A DNA stretch of 64,000 bases from Pisaster brevispinus (taxonomy: Eukaryota > Echinodermata > Asteroidea > Forcipulatida > Asteriidae): NCBI GenBank assembly GCA_023634235.1, contig JAMKCF010000020.1, positions 1,054,001 through 1,118,000 of the forward strand. Direction: 5' to 3'. The position numbers and the translations under genes are program-made. Below, in pieces: positions 1 to 11,815 of this stretch (its first letter is position 1; the number at the start of each line of letters is the position of its first letter). The notes below the pieces were generated by a model. The model was not told the origin of the DNA. It saw nothing but the letters and a program-made list of their open reading frames with translations, and made no database searches.

Positions 1-312
1 AGCTTTTTAGCCTTCTCATGTTTTCTTGTGGTACCCTCAAGTTACATAGACTACAAAACCTGGGCCTGGAATTACATGAAGGTCACAGTCTCTGTTCCCC
101 CCGCTCTTTGCCTTGGTGCCCCTTGAAAGTTTCTCATTGTTTTTCCAATAAAGTGCCCTTTGTAAAAAAAATCAAATGACCTTGCCCTCGCAATGTTGAA
201 ATTCCACTCCTGCAATTACACGCTGGGGTTCATTCAAAGTACTCCAAATAAAGCTGAACTAAACTTGCTTTGGAACTAGCACTGGGGTTGGGGTGAATCC
301 AATTTCCAGTTT
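1..312. other. Non-coding, nothing recognised
   Basis: AT-rich sequence with no convincing reading frame, splice-site pair or internal repeat. Confidence 0.5.
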
Positions 313-1170
313 CAAACCAGGGTCCATGGATGTGATTGATTAGACAAGTCACAACTAGACTAGCCTGATACCCAACTTCTTATTGTTTATGGACTCACAC
401 TCTCTGTCTGTTTCTACCATGTAGGGGGTACTGTCCTTGCATTGTAGTTCCTTCAGATCTGTTCCTCCAGATCTGTTGAACCCCAAGCACCTTATCCCAC
501 TCCTCATTCCAATGCTGGCTTGCAAAAGACTGACAGTGGAGAGAGTCTTCTTTCAGCAGAATGGTAGCAAAGAGGTGCTAGATGAGAATCCTATGATTGG
601 ATTAAAGGTGCAACATTGATAACAAGGTGCTACATAAATGGGTCTCATAATTCAAAACACTGCTCTGCTTATCCTGTTGAAACTTAAATAAGGAGCGTTT
701 TGATTCACCGCTACGGGTGTGATAAAGCACTTCATTAGAACCCATCATTATTATTATCACTGTTTAAAATTCTTCTGAAATTCTGAAAAAAGAGCAGGTA
801 CAACTAGACCAGTTATTTGATATTTAGCCATTTGGAATAAAATTTCAACATCCCAACAGCAATTAAGCAATTTATTGACATAGTGGACTATTTTGGAAAT
901 TTTAATACTTGAGCAATGAAAAAGAGTATAATAAAAACAGTAATGGTGCCCCATAATGGTCACTCAGACTTGTTTACTGGCATTTTAAAACCAAATCAGA
1001 TACTCAAGTTGAGGTGGAACAGTACCAACCGGTAATAGTGCCCTATTTTAGTCAGTCAGATTTGTCTACAGCCACCGGCATTAAAGATCAACTTCAGAAC
1101 CCTGCTTTACTCCAACAGATGGATGATTATTGCTGTTTTCTAGCAAACTTTTGTCCTTTGAAAATGCAGA
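313..1170 (+). repeat. Dispersed duplicated segment, copy 1
   Basis: This stretch is clearly homologous, in the same orientation, to 34188-35600. Blocks match for hundreds of bases with scattered substitutions, for example 'aacatcccaacagcaattaa' in both copies. Copy 1 holds about 90 extra bases near 430-530. It lacks a segment of about 660 bp that interrupts the other copy at about 34882-35542. Short open frames here are not supported: the matching region in the other copy does not keep them open as proteins. It may be an old interspersed element or a local segmental duplication. Confidence 0.8.
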
Positions 1171-1619
1171 AACAGAACAGCACCAAATATTTAACCTGAA
1201 AAAATGAATAGTGTGCCATTGTGTATAACTTCAAACCATTCCGTTATTTTACATTATGCTTTATTAAACCTCAAATATGACATGAATCAACCAAGCTTGA
1301 GGGACAAGATAACACCCAGACTTTATGTTCTCTAACCCTAGTTCTTTATAACCAAAGCAAATGATTATTTACTCAGAATAAACAAGTCTTCTCGAGTGTT
1401 AATCAAACTGCACTCAAGCATATCTTATATCTTATGAGCACAACAGTTCTGCTTGAATGAACTTAGACATGTCCCAATATTTGTATGCTTGAAGATTATT
1501 TGTAAGCATTACTCTCAGAAGCACAATGTCATTTGGCAGTTGATTTGTATACACTCCTGTAGACTCTAAAGCACACCACATGGTTCCTCTCATCTCATAC
1601 CTGATTTTTTTTGCTCAAG
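1171..1619. other. Non-coding, nothing recognised
   Basis: AT-rich, no supported feature. It ends in a pyrimidine-rich tract with an AG at 1618-1619 that could be a splice acceptor for the stretch that follows. Confidence 0.4.
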
Positions 1620-1765
1620 TTCATGCTCCAGCAGTGACATCATCTGCTTCAGCTTTAGACTCCCACACTCCTCATCCTCAAGACACTGAACTAGACTTGA
1701 GTTCTCCTTCTGTAAAGAACAAAGATGAGAAAGAGGAAGATGATGTGAAAGTGATATCCAGTAGA
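1620..1765 (+). CDS. Coding-like stretch, possible exon of unknown gene
   Basis: A pyrimidine-rich tract ending in AG (1618-1619) is followed by an open frame rich in Ser, Asp, Glu and Lys, including TSSASALDSHTPHPQ and KNKDEKEEDDVKV. That composition is typical of a disordered linker. No good donor site is visible: the GT dinucleotides near 1745-1755 are weak. Beyond about 1790 the frame loses its coding character. No domain or homologue is recognised. It may simply be a chance open frame. Confidence 0.22.
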
Positions 1766-4572
1766 ATTCAAACCAACGATGGTCCTTACACCATGCTCAG
1801 AATCTTATTCATGAGAACCATCTTCTGTCTGAGGTGCATTATTCTCCTTACTGTACTCTGAAATCACTGAGTATACAGGGCTTATCACACATCAATGAGA
1901 GGTTCAAACTAAAATAAGAATAACCATTATCCCAGTCTCAATATCATGGGCAGCGCTAAGTCAATACTTCTTGTCACTAACCCATGGAAGAGTGGAGCTG
2001 AAACACGACACTGATTAGCTTACAAAAATGACTACTCTGTGCACGAGTGCTTGTAGGGCGCTTAGTATGCCCATGTCTAAATACAAGTATGTTGACATAC
2101 CATTTCAAGAATCACTTTTTATACATGGTCACCCTGAACTGCAAACAGTTAGACATGCCACAAGGTCAAAGATCAATGAGAGGGTACCAGTTGCTGTTTG
2201 ACTTGAAACCTGTTGATAAACTGCTCTGCATACGCCTCTAACACAGAGTGGATCAACCACAGAGCAAATCAAAATATCCAACATATTATAATATTGCAAA
2301 GTCACACTTCCAGGGGTTATGAATGAGCAAGGTAAGATCCTACACTAATGGGAATGAGGTTGTCCGTTACCCCTTAGATATGGTGAACATGTCCAATACT
2401 TATTACAGCTGACTGTGTTGTTTGTCTGTAGTGGGTGGAAGCTCTCTGTTCGATCTTCATCTTGAGGCTGAAGCTTGAAACTCTAATGTTTGTTTTTCTC
2501 AGTTTTCCTCCGTGTTGCTTGGTTATGTGTCTCCATGTCAAGTCTACTGAAAGACATTATTTTGCAATGGTATTTTTACTTGTTATAAAGACAAGAAAAA
2601 TAACAATGTAATGTGTGCTTACTAAAAGTCTAATCACTTTCAAATATATGATTGGATTTTTTTTCACTTCAGGAGTGATTTGAAGTTCATCCTGATCCAT
2701 CCAGTAACTTCAGTATTTCCTATAGATCCCTAACCTGGGCCGCCATCGCTGAAGTCAAACAATGGAACTGTGTAAGAATACACGGCCAAGCACAACTCTC
2801 AACCATTGATAGGTCTTCCTTTGACCTCAGTGAGGACGCTGTTTGAGCTTGTGGCATCATATGCAAGATGTTTATACATTTTGTACTTTGGAAAATACCT
2901 CTAAGCAAAGGGATTTTTTACAAGACAAGGAAATTGAATGAGGGAGAGGGATAGTGGAATAAATCTTCACTTGACAGAAATAATAATACAGTATGAATCA
3001 GCTCCAGATTTATTGACAATGTCCAAAGTTGGGAATTTATTTTGCAATAGAAACAGAGTAGCAATACTTAACCAAGGAGCTATAGCTCTCTGATTTGACA
3101 CAAGTTTTGACTATAAAAAAACTATGTCATGAGCAATAAACCACTAAAATGCCAATCTTGATTATATACAGATCAAACTAAGGCCAGTGCTAAACTACGC
3201 ACTTTTTCAGTGTCAAATAATTAGAAAATGATGAATTAAATTTGACAAAAGAGTGATGCTTAGCACAAATTTTTGATTTAAGTTTGACACTACCGTGTAG
3301 CACAGCAAGCTAGTTGCCACAATTTTGCCTTGCAAAAATCATTTGAGTTCGACAGGGCAAAAGTGTGATGTTAAGCACAGGCCATACTCCAAAAACTCCA
3401 ATAAAAACACTTTTTATGTCAGTCCAGGCAGTCTGTGCAAAACAAATGGTTTTACATGGACAAAATTGCAAGTCTCTTGAAACCCTCCCGAACAACATAT
3501 CAAAAAGGTCGAAAAAGGAAGATGGGGAAAATTGGTCTTTGCAAAAAATCAAATGCCCGCTTTTGCCTCTGTTTTCAAATGCTTATACACCAACCTTTTT
3601 TTAGCCCACACACGCAAGTGCTGCACCTTCATTGCCATTGCTGGGATGCTGGCAGGGCAAGGTTGTGTACACACAATGACATGGAAAACTGTTATCTTTT
3701 AACCTTTTCTGTGAATCAAGTGTCTGTCTTAAAAGTTAATACAATTTCCCTGACACGACAGCTTTGCAAAATGATGTATTATAAAGTTATTGAATATTTG
3801 AAACTGAACAGAAAGTGAATACTGAAATCTGTTCATAAAATCTTGCAGAAGTAACACATTTTATAACAGGCAGTACAGTTTCAGTGTAGTATCACACTGA
3901 AACAAACCTACTGTCTGCTCTGTTTTCAGGATTCAGTGTCTGTTTAGTTGCAAATATTCATGCTCAATGTTCAGATTGGTCTATATGTATGCACACCGTA
4001 TGATATTTAGACAAATAAAATCATTATCACATATTAATAAATTCTTGGCAAATTTATGCATTCTGATAGGTTGAAGACTGGTCACGTGGGGGTGTAATTA
4101 ATGTGATCCAAAGATAAGCTCTGTAAAACAGCGAATAAATAGCCCCTAAACAAGCACATTGTTGTGTAAAAGTTATGTTTGCACGGTTTTTAGTGTGCGG
4201 AAACTAAAACTGTTCACTTTGCGCGTATTGTTTTTTCTTATTTTGATGAGGACATATGGCGCAGAGTACATGCGCATACCACGTGTATGCGTAATTGCAC
4301 AGACAATGTATCAGTTTAAGGTAGCTGGTACGCGCATGAAACCAAGGTAATGCAAAGCATGAAGCCGAGCACCAGCCAAAGTAATTCTTTTTTTGGTGGT
4401 GTTCAAAATATTCACAAATAGTTAATTATGTGCAAGAGACTAGGTGCCATGCAAAAGTTGAACAGCTTAGTAATGACCCTTGAACATAAGTGGAACACTT
4501 CTAAAATTAACGGCGAGAGAAAAATCACAAACTCTGATGATTATTATCGTTTTTCTTCATTAAAAGTATTTA
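1766..4572. other. Long non-coding stretch
   Basis: Nothing with domain-like content on either strand. Overlapping frames at 3310-3818 occur on both strands and have no recognisable motif. Sequence is AT-rich with short homopolymers. Confidence 0.5.
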
Positions 4573-5852
4573 TCAATGCAAATAACAGTGTGGGGAGCCG
4601 GTCTTCACTGCGTGGTAATGACCTTGGTTGGCGGCTGGCTGCTGTTAATGGACCTCGTCTTTGGCGGGGTCCATTAACAGCGGTCAGCCACCAGCCCGGT
4701 AAGGGAGCGTCTCAAAAGTCGGGAAAGTTCCCGTCCAAATGGAACGTTCCCATTTGAATGTTCTGTTTTCGGTGGATCGCTTCCGCATGCCCGTTGGAAC
4801 GTGGCAGCATTGTTTTTTACCATTCTTGTGGGAACGTTCCAACGGGAACGTTCCATCTGAAAGTTCAATTGGGAACATTCGCACCTTGTTTGCTTGGTGC
4901 CCGAGTGCGTGTATGTTTGTGTTCGTCTCCATTGTTGGAGTTGCGGTGAGCCTGACATCAAAGAGTAAAAAACACAGAAACAGACAGCAAGGTAGGTTCA
5001 TGAATAAATGTTTTTCAGTCTGAAAGAATGCTACTACTTTTAAACACGTGTCAATAATGTTAGAATAAAATTGGTTAAAATGTTCCGTTACGTGAGTCAC
5101 AGTTGCTGCAGTTCTCGCAAATCATGAATATACCGTTTTTGACTCCAGAATTAGTTACGCAGTAATAACAAAAACTGAGTAAAACATCTTTAACAACTTA
5201 GCTCCGCTCTGGTAATGAAAATGGTCACGTGTATAATTACTAAATACTGGTTATGAATATGACTATTTTAGACACTAGCTCCCATTATGCATAGTTTACA
5301 CGGTCCTCTCAAACCCATGGGTCCGTGTACACACACAGACGGATCGACCATGGCATGCACACTCAGGCCTACACTACAGTGCAGTATAGACTATCGTCGT
5401 TGCATGTCCGACTTAAACCTTTCCTCCACGGACTACCCATAAAATCAAAATAAACCCTCACGTTTTGCATCCAACTACAAACAAAATCCCAATCCTTCTT
5501 TAAAAAGAGTATTGTGTATTTATAGTGTTAACCGGTGTTCACCAGCGACATCAGGATCGCGATTCCATTTTGTTGGCAAATTCACGTTCGCATACAGACT
5601 GAGTTCTCAAATGGGTAAAATCGTGCAACCGTTCCATTGGGAATGCGTGCATTTCTTGTTAGGGAAGAACCACCGGTGCGGAACGTCCAAATGGGGATAT
5701 GCCCGCTTTCCAGCGGGAACACGGCGTTTGCCCGGTGGGACGGTGAAGTGTTCTCATTTGGACGTTCCAAGCGATCCGACTTTTGAGACGCTCCCTAATT
5801 ACCTCGCAGTGAAGACCGGCTCCACATAGTTATTCCCTAACTATTGCATGGA
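4573..5852. mobile_element. Non-autonomous inverted-repeat DNA element, about 1.28 kb
   Basis: The ends are inverted copies of each other. The left end has 'gagccggtcttcactgcg' and then, after an insertion, 'gggagcgtctcaaaagtcgg'. The right end (about 5765-5850) carries the reverse complement of both blocks in the same order, and outer flanking bases ('aataac', 'atgcaa') also match inverted. Inside each end lie several near-palindromic motifs related to GGAACGTTCC (4735-4870 and 5620-5770) in clusters facing each other. Such subterminal repeats are known to bind transposase in several DNA transposon groups; that role here is inference. No transposase frame is present. One 94-codon frame (4739-5023) includes a short hydrophobic stretch but has no family match I recognise. 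Confidence 0.75.
4614..4702. repeat. Hairpin insertion flanked by GGTAA direct repeats
   Basis: Arms 4633-4654 and 4668-4689 pair at 20 of 22 positions around a 13-base loop. The 79-bp block 4619-4697 lies between two copies of GGTAA (4614-4618, 4698-4702). It interrupts the left terminal repeat, whose right-hand partner reads straight through with one such site. This is the pattern of a small insertion with a 5-bp target duplication. Confidence 0.7.
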
Positions 5853-6366
5853 TATGATCACGGCACATCTTCCAAATACATTTGACAAAGAAAATTTACA
5901 AGATGGCTGCCAAATTATAATTATCACTAGTTATCAAGATAAGACCCAGATTATGATGACCGCCATTAGATTTAAATGTTATAGAATAAACAATTCATAA
6001 TCTTTTGGATAGAATATGACACTTTCCTAAAACTTTTCCAATAATAAAGGTAATCTTAATAAAAAAGCAAACATTGCAAATATACAGTAGTCAGTTATTT
6101 ATGAGTAATGATTTTAAAAGCAACCTGAAAATGCATGCAATGTTACACTTCAAAGGTTGCATTTGTGTTTAAATGGAAAAGGCTGCCATACAAGTGAACA
6201 ACCCCTACATGTAATAATTGACACTTTGAATGCTATCATTTCCTGTACACACTGAATCCTGCCTGCTGGAATGTTTTCACAAAATCAATTAAAATAGACA
6301 AGCCAGTACTCAAAAGCTTTGATGCAAAATCCAAAATATGTCAAATGCAGAGTACATTTGCAACCA
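5853..6366. other. Non-coding, nothing recognised
   Basis: AT-rich spacer between two repeat elements. No frame or RNA motif seen. Confidence 0.5.
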
Positions 6367-6506
6367 GGGGTCGATTTCACATAGATAGTCCTAACTTAGG
6401 ACTAATCCTAGGAGTTATTAAAAACTTCAGGCTAGTCCTAAGTTAGCACGAGTAACTTGTCCTAAGTCCAGATAAACCTAGTCTTAACTCTTTGTGAAAT
6501 CCACCC
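6367..6506. mobile_element. Palindromic MITE, about 140 bp
   Basis: The left end 'gggtcgatttcaca' and the right end 'tgtgaaatccaccc' are inverted copies. The interior is built of inverted 'cctaacttaggac'-type repeats, so nearly the whole element can fold on itself. No coding capacity. MITEs of this general look are common in marine invertebrate genomes; that is from general knowledge. Confidence 0.75.
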
Positions 6507-6627
6507 GAGGTATTAAAAACCGAGTTGATTAACTCAATGTCTTAACAATTAATTGGGAATTTAAACTGATTGCTTTTTTAAAAACTGTTTCAGGAAAAAT
6601 CTCATATCAGTTTGCATTATTTTGTGA

Positions 6628-6633
6628 TTTAAT
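6628..6633 (-). promoter_or_regulatory. Candidate polyadenylation signal (ATTAAA)
   Basis: The minus strand reads ATTAAA about 75 bases past the stop codon of the TRIM-like gene. It is the common variant of AATAAA. The assignment rests on position only. Confidence 0.35.
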
Positions 6634-6707
6634 TTGATTGCCTTGTTTTGGTGGTCAGTTCAATCCATGAGACAGTATCTGTCCTGTATCATCACTATTA
6701 GATAACA

Positions 6708-9310
6708 TTACACCTTGTTATAAATCTTTACTGATTTGTAGTCTGCCAGTGCCAGCTGCTGACCATCTGATGTCAATGAGATTCCCTGTGGCCAGAGCAG
6801 ACCCTGAGCAATGCAGCTGAGAAATCTACCCTCAGGGTCATACTGATGAATATGACCACTGTTAGCCTCCCCATTCCACACTGCAATGTAGATAGCTGAG
6901 CTGTCACAGCATACACCTCTGCAGGATTCAACTTGCTGACCATCGATGGTTGGTTTGATGGTGATTAGGGTAGAACCATTGTCATTAACAATGTCTACTT
7001 GCTGTTGGTTCAAACCACTGACTACAACTCTGTCCTTGCTGTCAATGGCCAAGTACCAAGGTTGTGTCTGAACTGAAACAGTGTCAATGAGTGACCCATC
7101 ACTAGAGCTGTGTTTAGTTATAACTGACCTCTTCACATCCCCCACAAGAATTGTATCCTTCATGACTGCTACACTGAGGAGGTTTACTGCTGTCTGGTCC
7201 ACTTCACTCTGAGGCACTGTGTAGAATTCAAACATCTTTCTGCCATTCTGGTTGTACATCTTGACAGAGCTGGTTTCATCTACAACCACTAACTGATTCT
7301 GGAATGCAGCAACAGCCTGAGGGCCTGGAAAACACAAAAACAAATGGATAGGACTCAATGCAATGATCCTTCATTTGCACATTACTTACAACATTTGTTC
7401 CTATGTTGTAAAAGCCTTTTCACTTTGCTAAAATTCACACAGCACCTACATGTAACTATGACATACAGTAGTGCAACAACAATCTGTCAATATTAGCATG
7501 GTGACTACTTATCAGGAAAAAACTGGAATTGAAATCATTCATTTTAACAAGTAGTTTTAAATTTTACCTTAATTACATTAATTATTAATATTTATTTGTT
7601 TAATGTAGTATTGTAAACCTCTTTTATTGGTGGTGTTGATTAGAGGATTGTCAAAATTCAGAGTGACAGCAGATGGAGTGGATTCAGTGATCATGTAGTG
7701 GATGAATGCAGCCCTAGTCTAAAAGGTACAGTGGACTAGGAATAATCAATCAATTTCATGACATACACTTTGACTACATGTAAACCTTGTATTGATCACA
7801 AGTATGGTCTGGTGTGTGAACATCATTTTAATGACTGATTGGAGTCGATAACTTCAAACAATGTTGGATGAAACTTTCTCAGATTTGATTGCAGAATTGG
7901 ATTGGATAACTACTTATGTCCGTGGAATACTCTTTGACTGTCACCTGATAACCAATCAAGAGTACTTTTTACACTGTTTGAACTGAAATTTACAACAACA
8001 TTACATCTCTAACTAAATGACATTGTAAGAAACTTACTATGTGTTAGTTGGATAGTTTTCTTTTGGTGTCCCTTGGTGCTGTAGATTACCACTCTTTTCT
8101 TATGACAGTCTGCCACTGCCATCTCATCCCCAGGTATAGAGGCATCAATATTCGTAGCAGTAAAAGTTCCTGGATCAAACTCCAAACCAAGCTCCCACCT
8201 TGGTTCCTCCATAATCAGATTACCCAGGGTGATGTCACAAACCCCTGGATTGAATCTCAGATTGGCAAAGGTAGAATCTATCTTGGGTTGATTTTGATTT
8301 CTGAGTAATTTCAAGTCCTTACTGAGAGAAGGATAGCATGCAAAGAACTCATGAGCTGAATTTGTTTTACTGATTTCTTTGGCAGACTGCACTGAATGCT
8401 GTATTTGCTGTGAGTTTGCACTCACTGTTTGCTCATATTCCTCCAGTTTCTTGTTACGATCTATGTGGATGGTTTTTATTTTATCCATGATGCGACTCTC
8501 TTGAGCTGTTACTTCAGCCCTGATCTCATCAGCTCTGATCTTTACCTCTGCCATGGTTTTCTCAACTGCAATGTCTAGGTTGGCTTTCATTGTTGAGACA
8601 GTTGCTTGAGATTGTTCAAGGTTCTTCAGGATTTCTTCAAGGGGAGTCATGAGTTGAGCCAATGACTGTTTATATGTGGATGAGGCTTGGTTGCAATCAA
8701 TATACTCATGTAGTGGTTTACAGTGATCTATGACAGTGCAATCTCTACAAATCATCACATCACATGTTGTGCAATAGAACCTCATCACTTCACCTTCATG
8801 AGTTTGGCATTCTGGATGATGTTTTTGTTTTCTCTTTTTCATTGCAATCCTCCCATCACTGATGTCTTTCAAAGTAGCTACTCTGTGGCATGAAGAAGCT
8901 GGAATTTTATTGTGTATTTTATTGCAGTTTGCACAGATGATCATGGGGCAGTCTAAACAGAAATATGTTGCCTCATTTTCCTCCTTGCATAATTTACAAA
9001 TTAACTTGCTGTTTACAGATGAGCTGACCTGCTCCAGTTGAAGTGCAAGACCAGTTAAAATGAAGTTAGTCTTGAAATCTAGAACACCCTTCTCAGGAAG
9101 TTGTGTCTTCTTTCGACACACAGGACAAATAAGCATCTTAGCATCTTTGTAGTTGGTAGTCTGGTACTCAAGTAAACAGTGTTTACAGAAACTGTGAAGA
9201 CAGTCCAGTAGTTTGGGTTCTGTGTACTCCTTTAGGCAAATACTGCACTCCAGATAATCCTTTCTGATTTTCTCTAGAGCTGAAACCTGTGCTGGTTCAG
9301 AAGATGCCAT
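6708..9310 (-). CDS. TRIM-family protein (RING, two B-boxes, coiled coil, beta-propeller), probable E3 ubiquitin ligase
   Basis: Two coding exons, 9310-8038 and 7324-6708, joined across a phase-1 GT-AG intron. They total 1,890 nt and 629 residues. The donor reads GTAAGT and the acceptor follows 'tttgtgttttccag'; the split codon becomes Ser. The ATG has A at -3 and G at +4. Residues 22-65 form a C3HC4 RING (C22, C25, C37, H39, C42, C45, C62, C65). A B-box 1 with CxxC pairs spans about 105-142. B-box 2 spans 168-201 (C168, H171, C180, C183, C188, C191, H196, H201). A coiled coil spans about 205-320. Residues from about 370 show beta-propeller repeats of NHL type (motifs such as QAVAAFQNQLVVVD and PWYLAIDSKDRVVVSG). 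RING TRIM proteins transfer ubiquitin and often act in innate immunity or, with NHL domains, RNA regulation; the target here is unknown. TRIM2/3, TRIM56 and TRIM71 relatives are possible, so no symbol is given. Confidence 0.93.
7325..8037 (-). other. Intron of the TRIM-like gene, 713 bp
   Basis: GT at 8037-8036 and AG at 7326-7325 (minus strand) with a T-rich acceptor tract. Removing it restores one uninterrupted propeller frame. No nested gene seen. Confidence 0.88.
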
Positions 9311-9335
9311 TGTGATCTGGAAATAAAAAGCAAAG
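9311..9335 (-). promoter_or_regulatory. Probable splice acceptor just upstream of the TRIM start codon
   Basis: The minus strand reads 'ctttttatttccag' and then six bases before ATGG. This suggests the coding exon begins at 9316 and that at least one 5' UTR exon lies upstream at higher coordinates. Confidence 0.6.
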
Positions 9336-9554
9336 AGCAGAAATATTATATTACAAAAGAATTAGCATTCTGTTGCTACAACACACATGTATGTTACATC
9401 AAATTGATCCCATCAAAAAACACCATTGTTTGTTTAAGACTGCTATTTCACATCGGATTAGGAAAAAAAAGAATTTCTTTTGAAAAAAAATGTTCCTGAC
9501 AATATTTCTAATGTCCTGAATGTGGTCTCCAGTCAAACTAAAAAAAACTTCCTA

Positions 9555-10017
9555 TATAGGGTGCACCCCACTAAATAAGGAAAATACAGAGCGCCGGCCT
9601 CAGTAATATTTTGTAGGCCCTCAAAATATTTTTATTAGACAGATTTGAGAGCTCAATAGAAAGGAAACAGCTTATTTTGTAGACCTCCAGCTTGAGTTTT
9701 TTTTTGATGACATAGACCCTGAAATAAATAGTCCTATTGTCTGGAAGGTGTAGTGACATTTTTTAAGATTGATGCTATGACGTTTGGAAAACTATACCGA
9801 TGTAGGGGTGTTTTTATTTGGAGGGGGAATAACTCCATGGGCCGAGGGACTCCCTGTATTAATTTGAGCAGAGGATAAAAGTTCAAGAGTCAATTGATCT
9901 TTTCCCCCTTATGGTAAAAAGCTGGGAGACTTTGAAGTATTTTTTGGGTATTGTTGAATATTTAGCATTAATTTGCATTGTATGCTATGGGAGTTTATTT
10001 TGTGGGATGCACTCGGA
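9555..10017 (+). mobile_element. MITE with GGGTGCACCC-type ends, copy 1
   Basis: Begins 'tatagggtgcacccca' and ends with the imperfect match 'gggatgcactcgg'. It aligns along its length with 17457-17938 ('ttgtaggccctcaaaa', 'attagacagatttgagag', 'gtaggggtgttttta'). Several open frames inside are not conserved between copies, so it is non-coding. Confidence 0.75.
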
Positions 10018-10740
10018 ACATTATGACTGATGGGGGAGGAGGAACCTTCTCATGATTTAGGGTTTTACAACTAAACAGATGCCTACCACTTGCAGAATAT
10101 CTGTAAGAACACAAGTCCTTGGTCAGGGTATGTAAGGAACAGCTGCAGTTTGAATTAAAACGGTGATTTTTTCCGTCTGAAAGTTGGAGAATAGTAACTG
10201 GAGCTTTTGTCTCCTATTTAATGATTGCTATTCTGTAACCCATTGTGACCACCGTTGTTTGTACGTCGCTACCCTTCCTACCTGGTACCCTAGATTCAAT
10301 AACTGTCGTTCCATTTTAAGTATCAAGTCAAACGTAAAGTAATTTGCTTTTTTTTACCTTATTTAATAAACCTCCAGGCAATTATTTTTCGTTACATACA
10401 TTACTTGCCCAGCGGAAATAATTAACGGCACTGTCTAAGGTTACTTGAAAAAAATAAATCCAAAGATCATTGACATTTTACTTTTAAAATGTGTCCCAGT
10501 CTTTTTAAAAAGTTGTTGGTGTTTTTACTGTTGCATTCCCCGTCTGAACGGGTAGGTGGGGGTTGTCACTTCACACTGGGAATAACAATAAAATAATGTT
10601 CAGTTAAAGGGGACTCTGTCTTTGGTTGGACAATCACATATGGTACTGGTTTATTTTCATTCTCACTTATAGTTATTACAGACAAGTCAGATATGCATGT
10701 ACATTGGTTGGGGTGGTTTGCTCATGAAGGGTTTCCACCA
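10018..10740. other. Non-coding, nothing recognised
   Basis: Mixed-composition sequence with no supported gene or repeat. Confidence 0.45.
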
Positions 10741-11815
10741 CTATGACTATAACATACTACACTGAGCCGGAAGGGGCCTGTTGTCTTACGTGGTAGCTAC
10801 TACTAGCAACATGGCTTATCTCGTACGCTAACTCGGTATACGGGCATGGGGACGGCAGGTGGGCCATCCACTATGCAGGGCGAGGCACAGCTATACCGAG
10901 GGGTTCATGGATACGTCCATGGTAGGCAAGGGGTTGCCACACCACGTTTCACGGGTAAGCCTGGTGGGGCCAGAGCTCACAGCGGTCGGGTATCAAATGG
11001 CCAACGAGACGGGACCATGTGCTTCAATGAGAGACGGAACCCACCGGTAATGCTACCAAAAATAAAGGGGTATGCTTTTCCTGCATAGCATATGGGTGTA
11101 TCGGATCGGAGAGACAACAGGAACAACCTTCGGGTCAGGCAGCTCTCCCTCAACTGGCCTCAAACATGAGTTTATATAGACGTTAAATAAATAAAACATT
11201 AGCTAGGATTGGGGTCTTAGCCTATGGGAACTTTGGCTTCCACGCCCTATGGTAGGGACGTATGCAAAAGCAGGTTACACAACAAGACCTTGTTCCATAT
11301 AAGGACTGAGTATCGGACCACGAAGAAGAGTGACTGCTTAGGAATGAAGGGGCGTGTTCAGGGGTTAAGCTCTCACTTGGGACGCTAAGCTATGGGGCTC
11401 GAAGCAGTGGGTTGTTCATGGGATCCCAGCACATGGAACACGGCTAGCGGCAAGGCGGCCAGTCACCGGTGGTCAGTGGCCGTGCTTCACCCACGAACTG
11501 TGTTCAGTGTGCAGGGTGGACTCCGAGAAATGTAACAGTGAAATAGTTAGCGTCAGCGGACAGCTCTTAGCCCACGTGGAAGCTGGGTGTGGCCCGCACG
11601 CTAGGCTTTCGCTGGTGTTGAATTATGCAAGGCTTTCGCTGCATATGCAAGAGGGTGGTAGCGCTGGACCCTCGGACAATCCAGGGTCCGTCAGTGGAAT
11701 ATGTACCACGTGAACGGAAGGCGGGAAGGGACCTTAGGGGGTATACAGGATATAGCAAATCTAGCAATATAGATGGGTCGATCACCATCACAGTGGATTG
11801 ATAAATTGACTATAG
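10741..11815. other. GC-richer block of unknown origin, probably a repeat
   Basis: About 1.1 kb whose base composition is visibly richer in G and C than both flanks, with sharp return to AT-rich DNA after 'gagggcgctagaac'. It contains short palindromes such as 'atggatacgtccat' and 'ggaccctcggacaatccagggtcc'-like pairing near 11668-11692. The open frames (up to 80 codons) overlap each other and carry no recognised domain. Part of 14105-14330 has similar wording ('gtggggccagag'). A solitary retroelement terminal region or an unknown element is possible; no terminal repeats were found. Confidence 0.35.

Noticed and set aside
4684..5100. 138-codon minus-strand protein within the 1.3 kb element
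   Set aside because: It runs through the subterminal repeats in competition with frames on the other strand and shows no transposase motifs.
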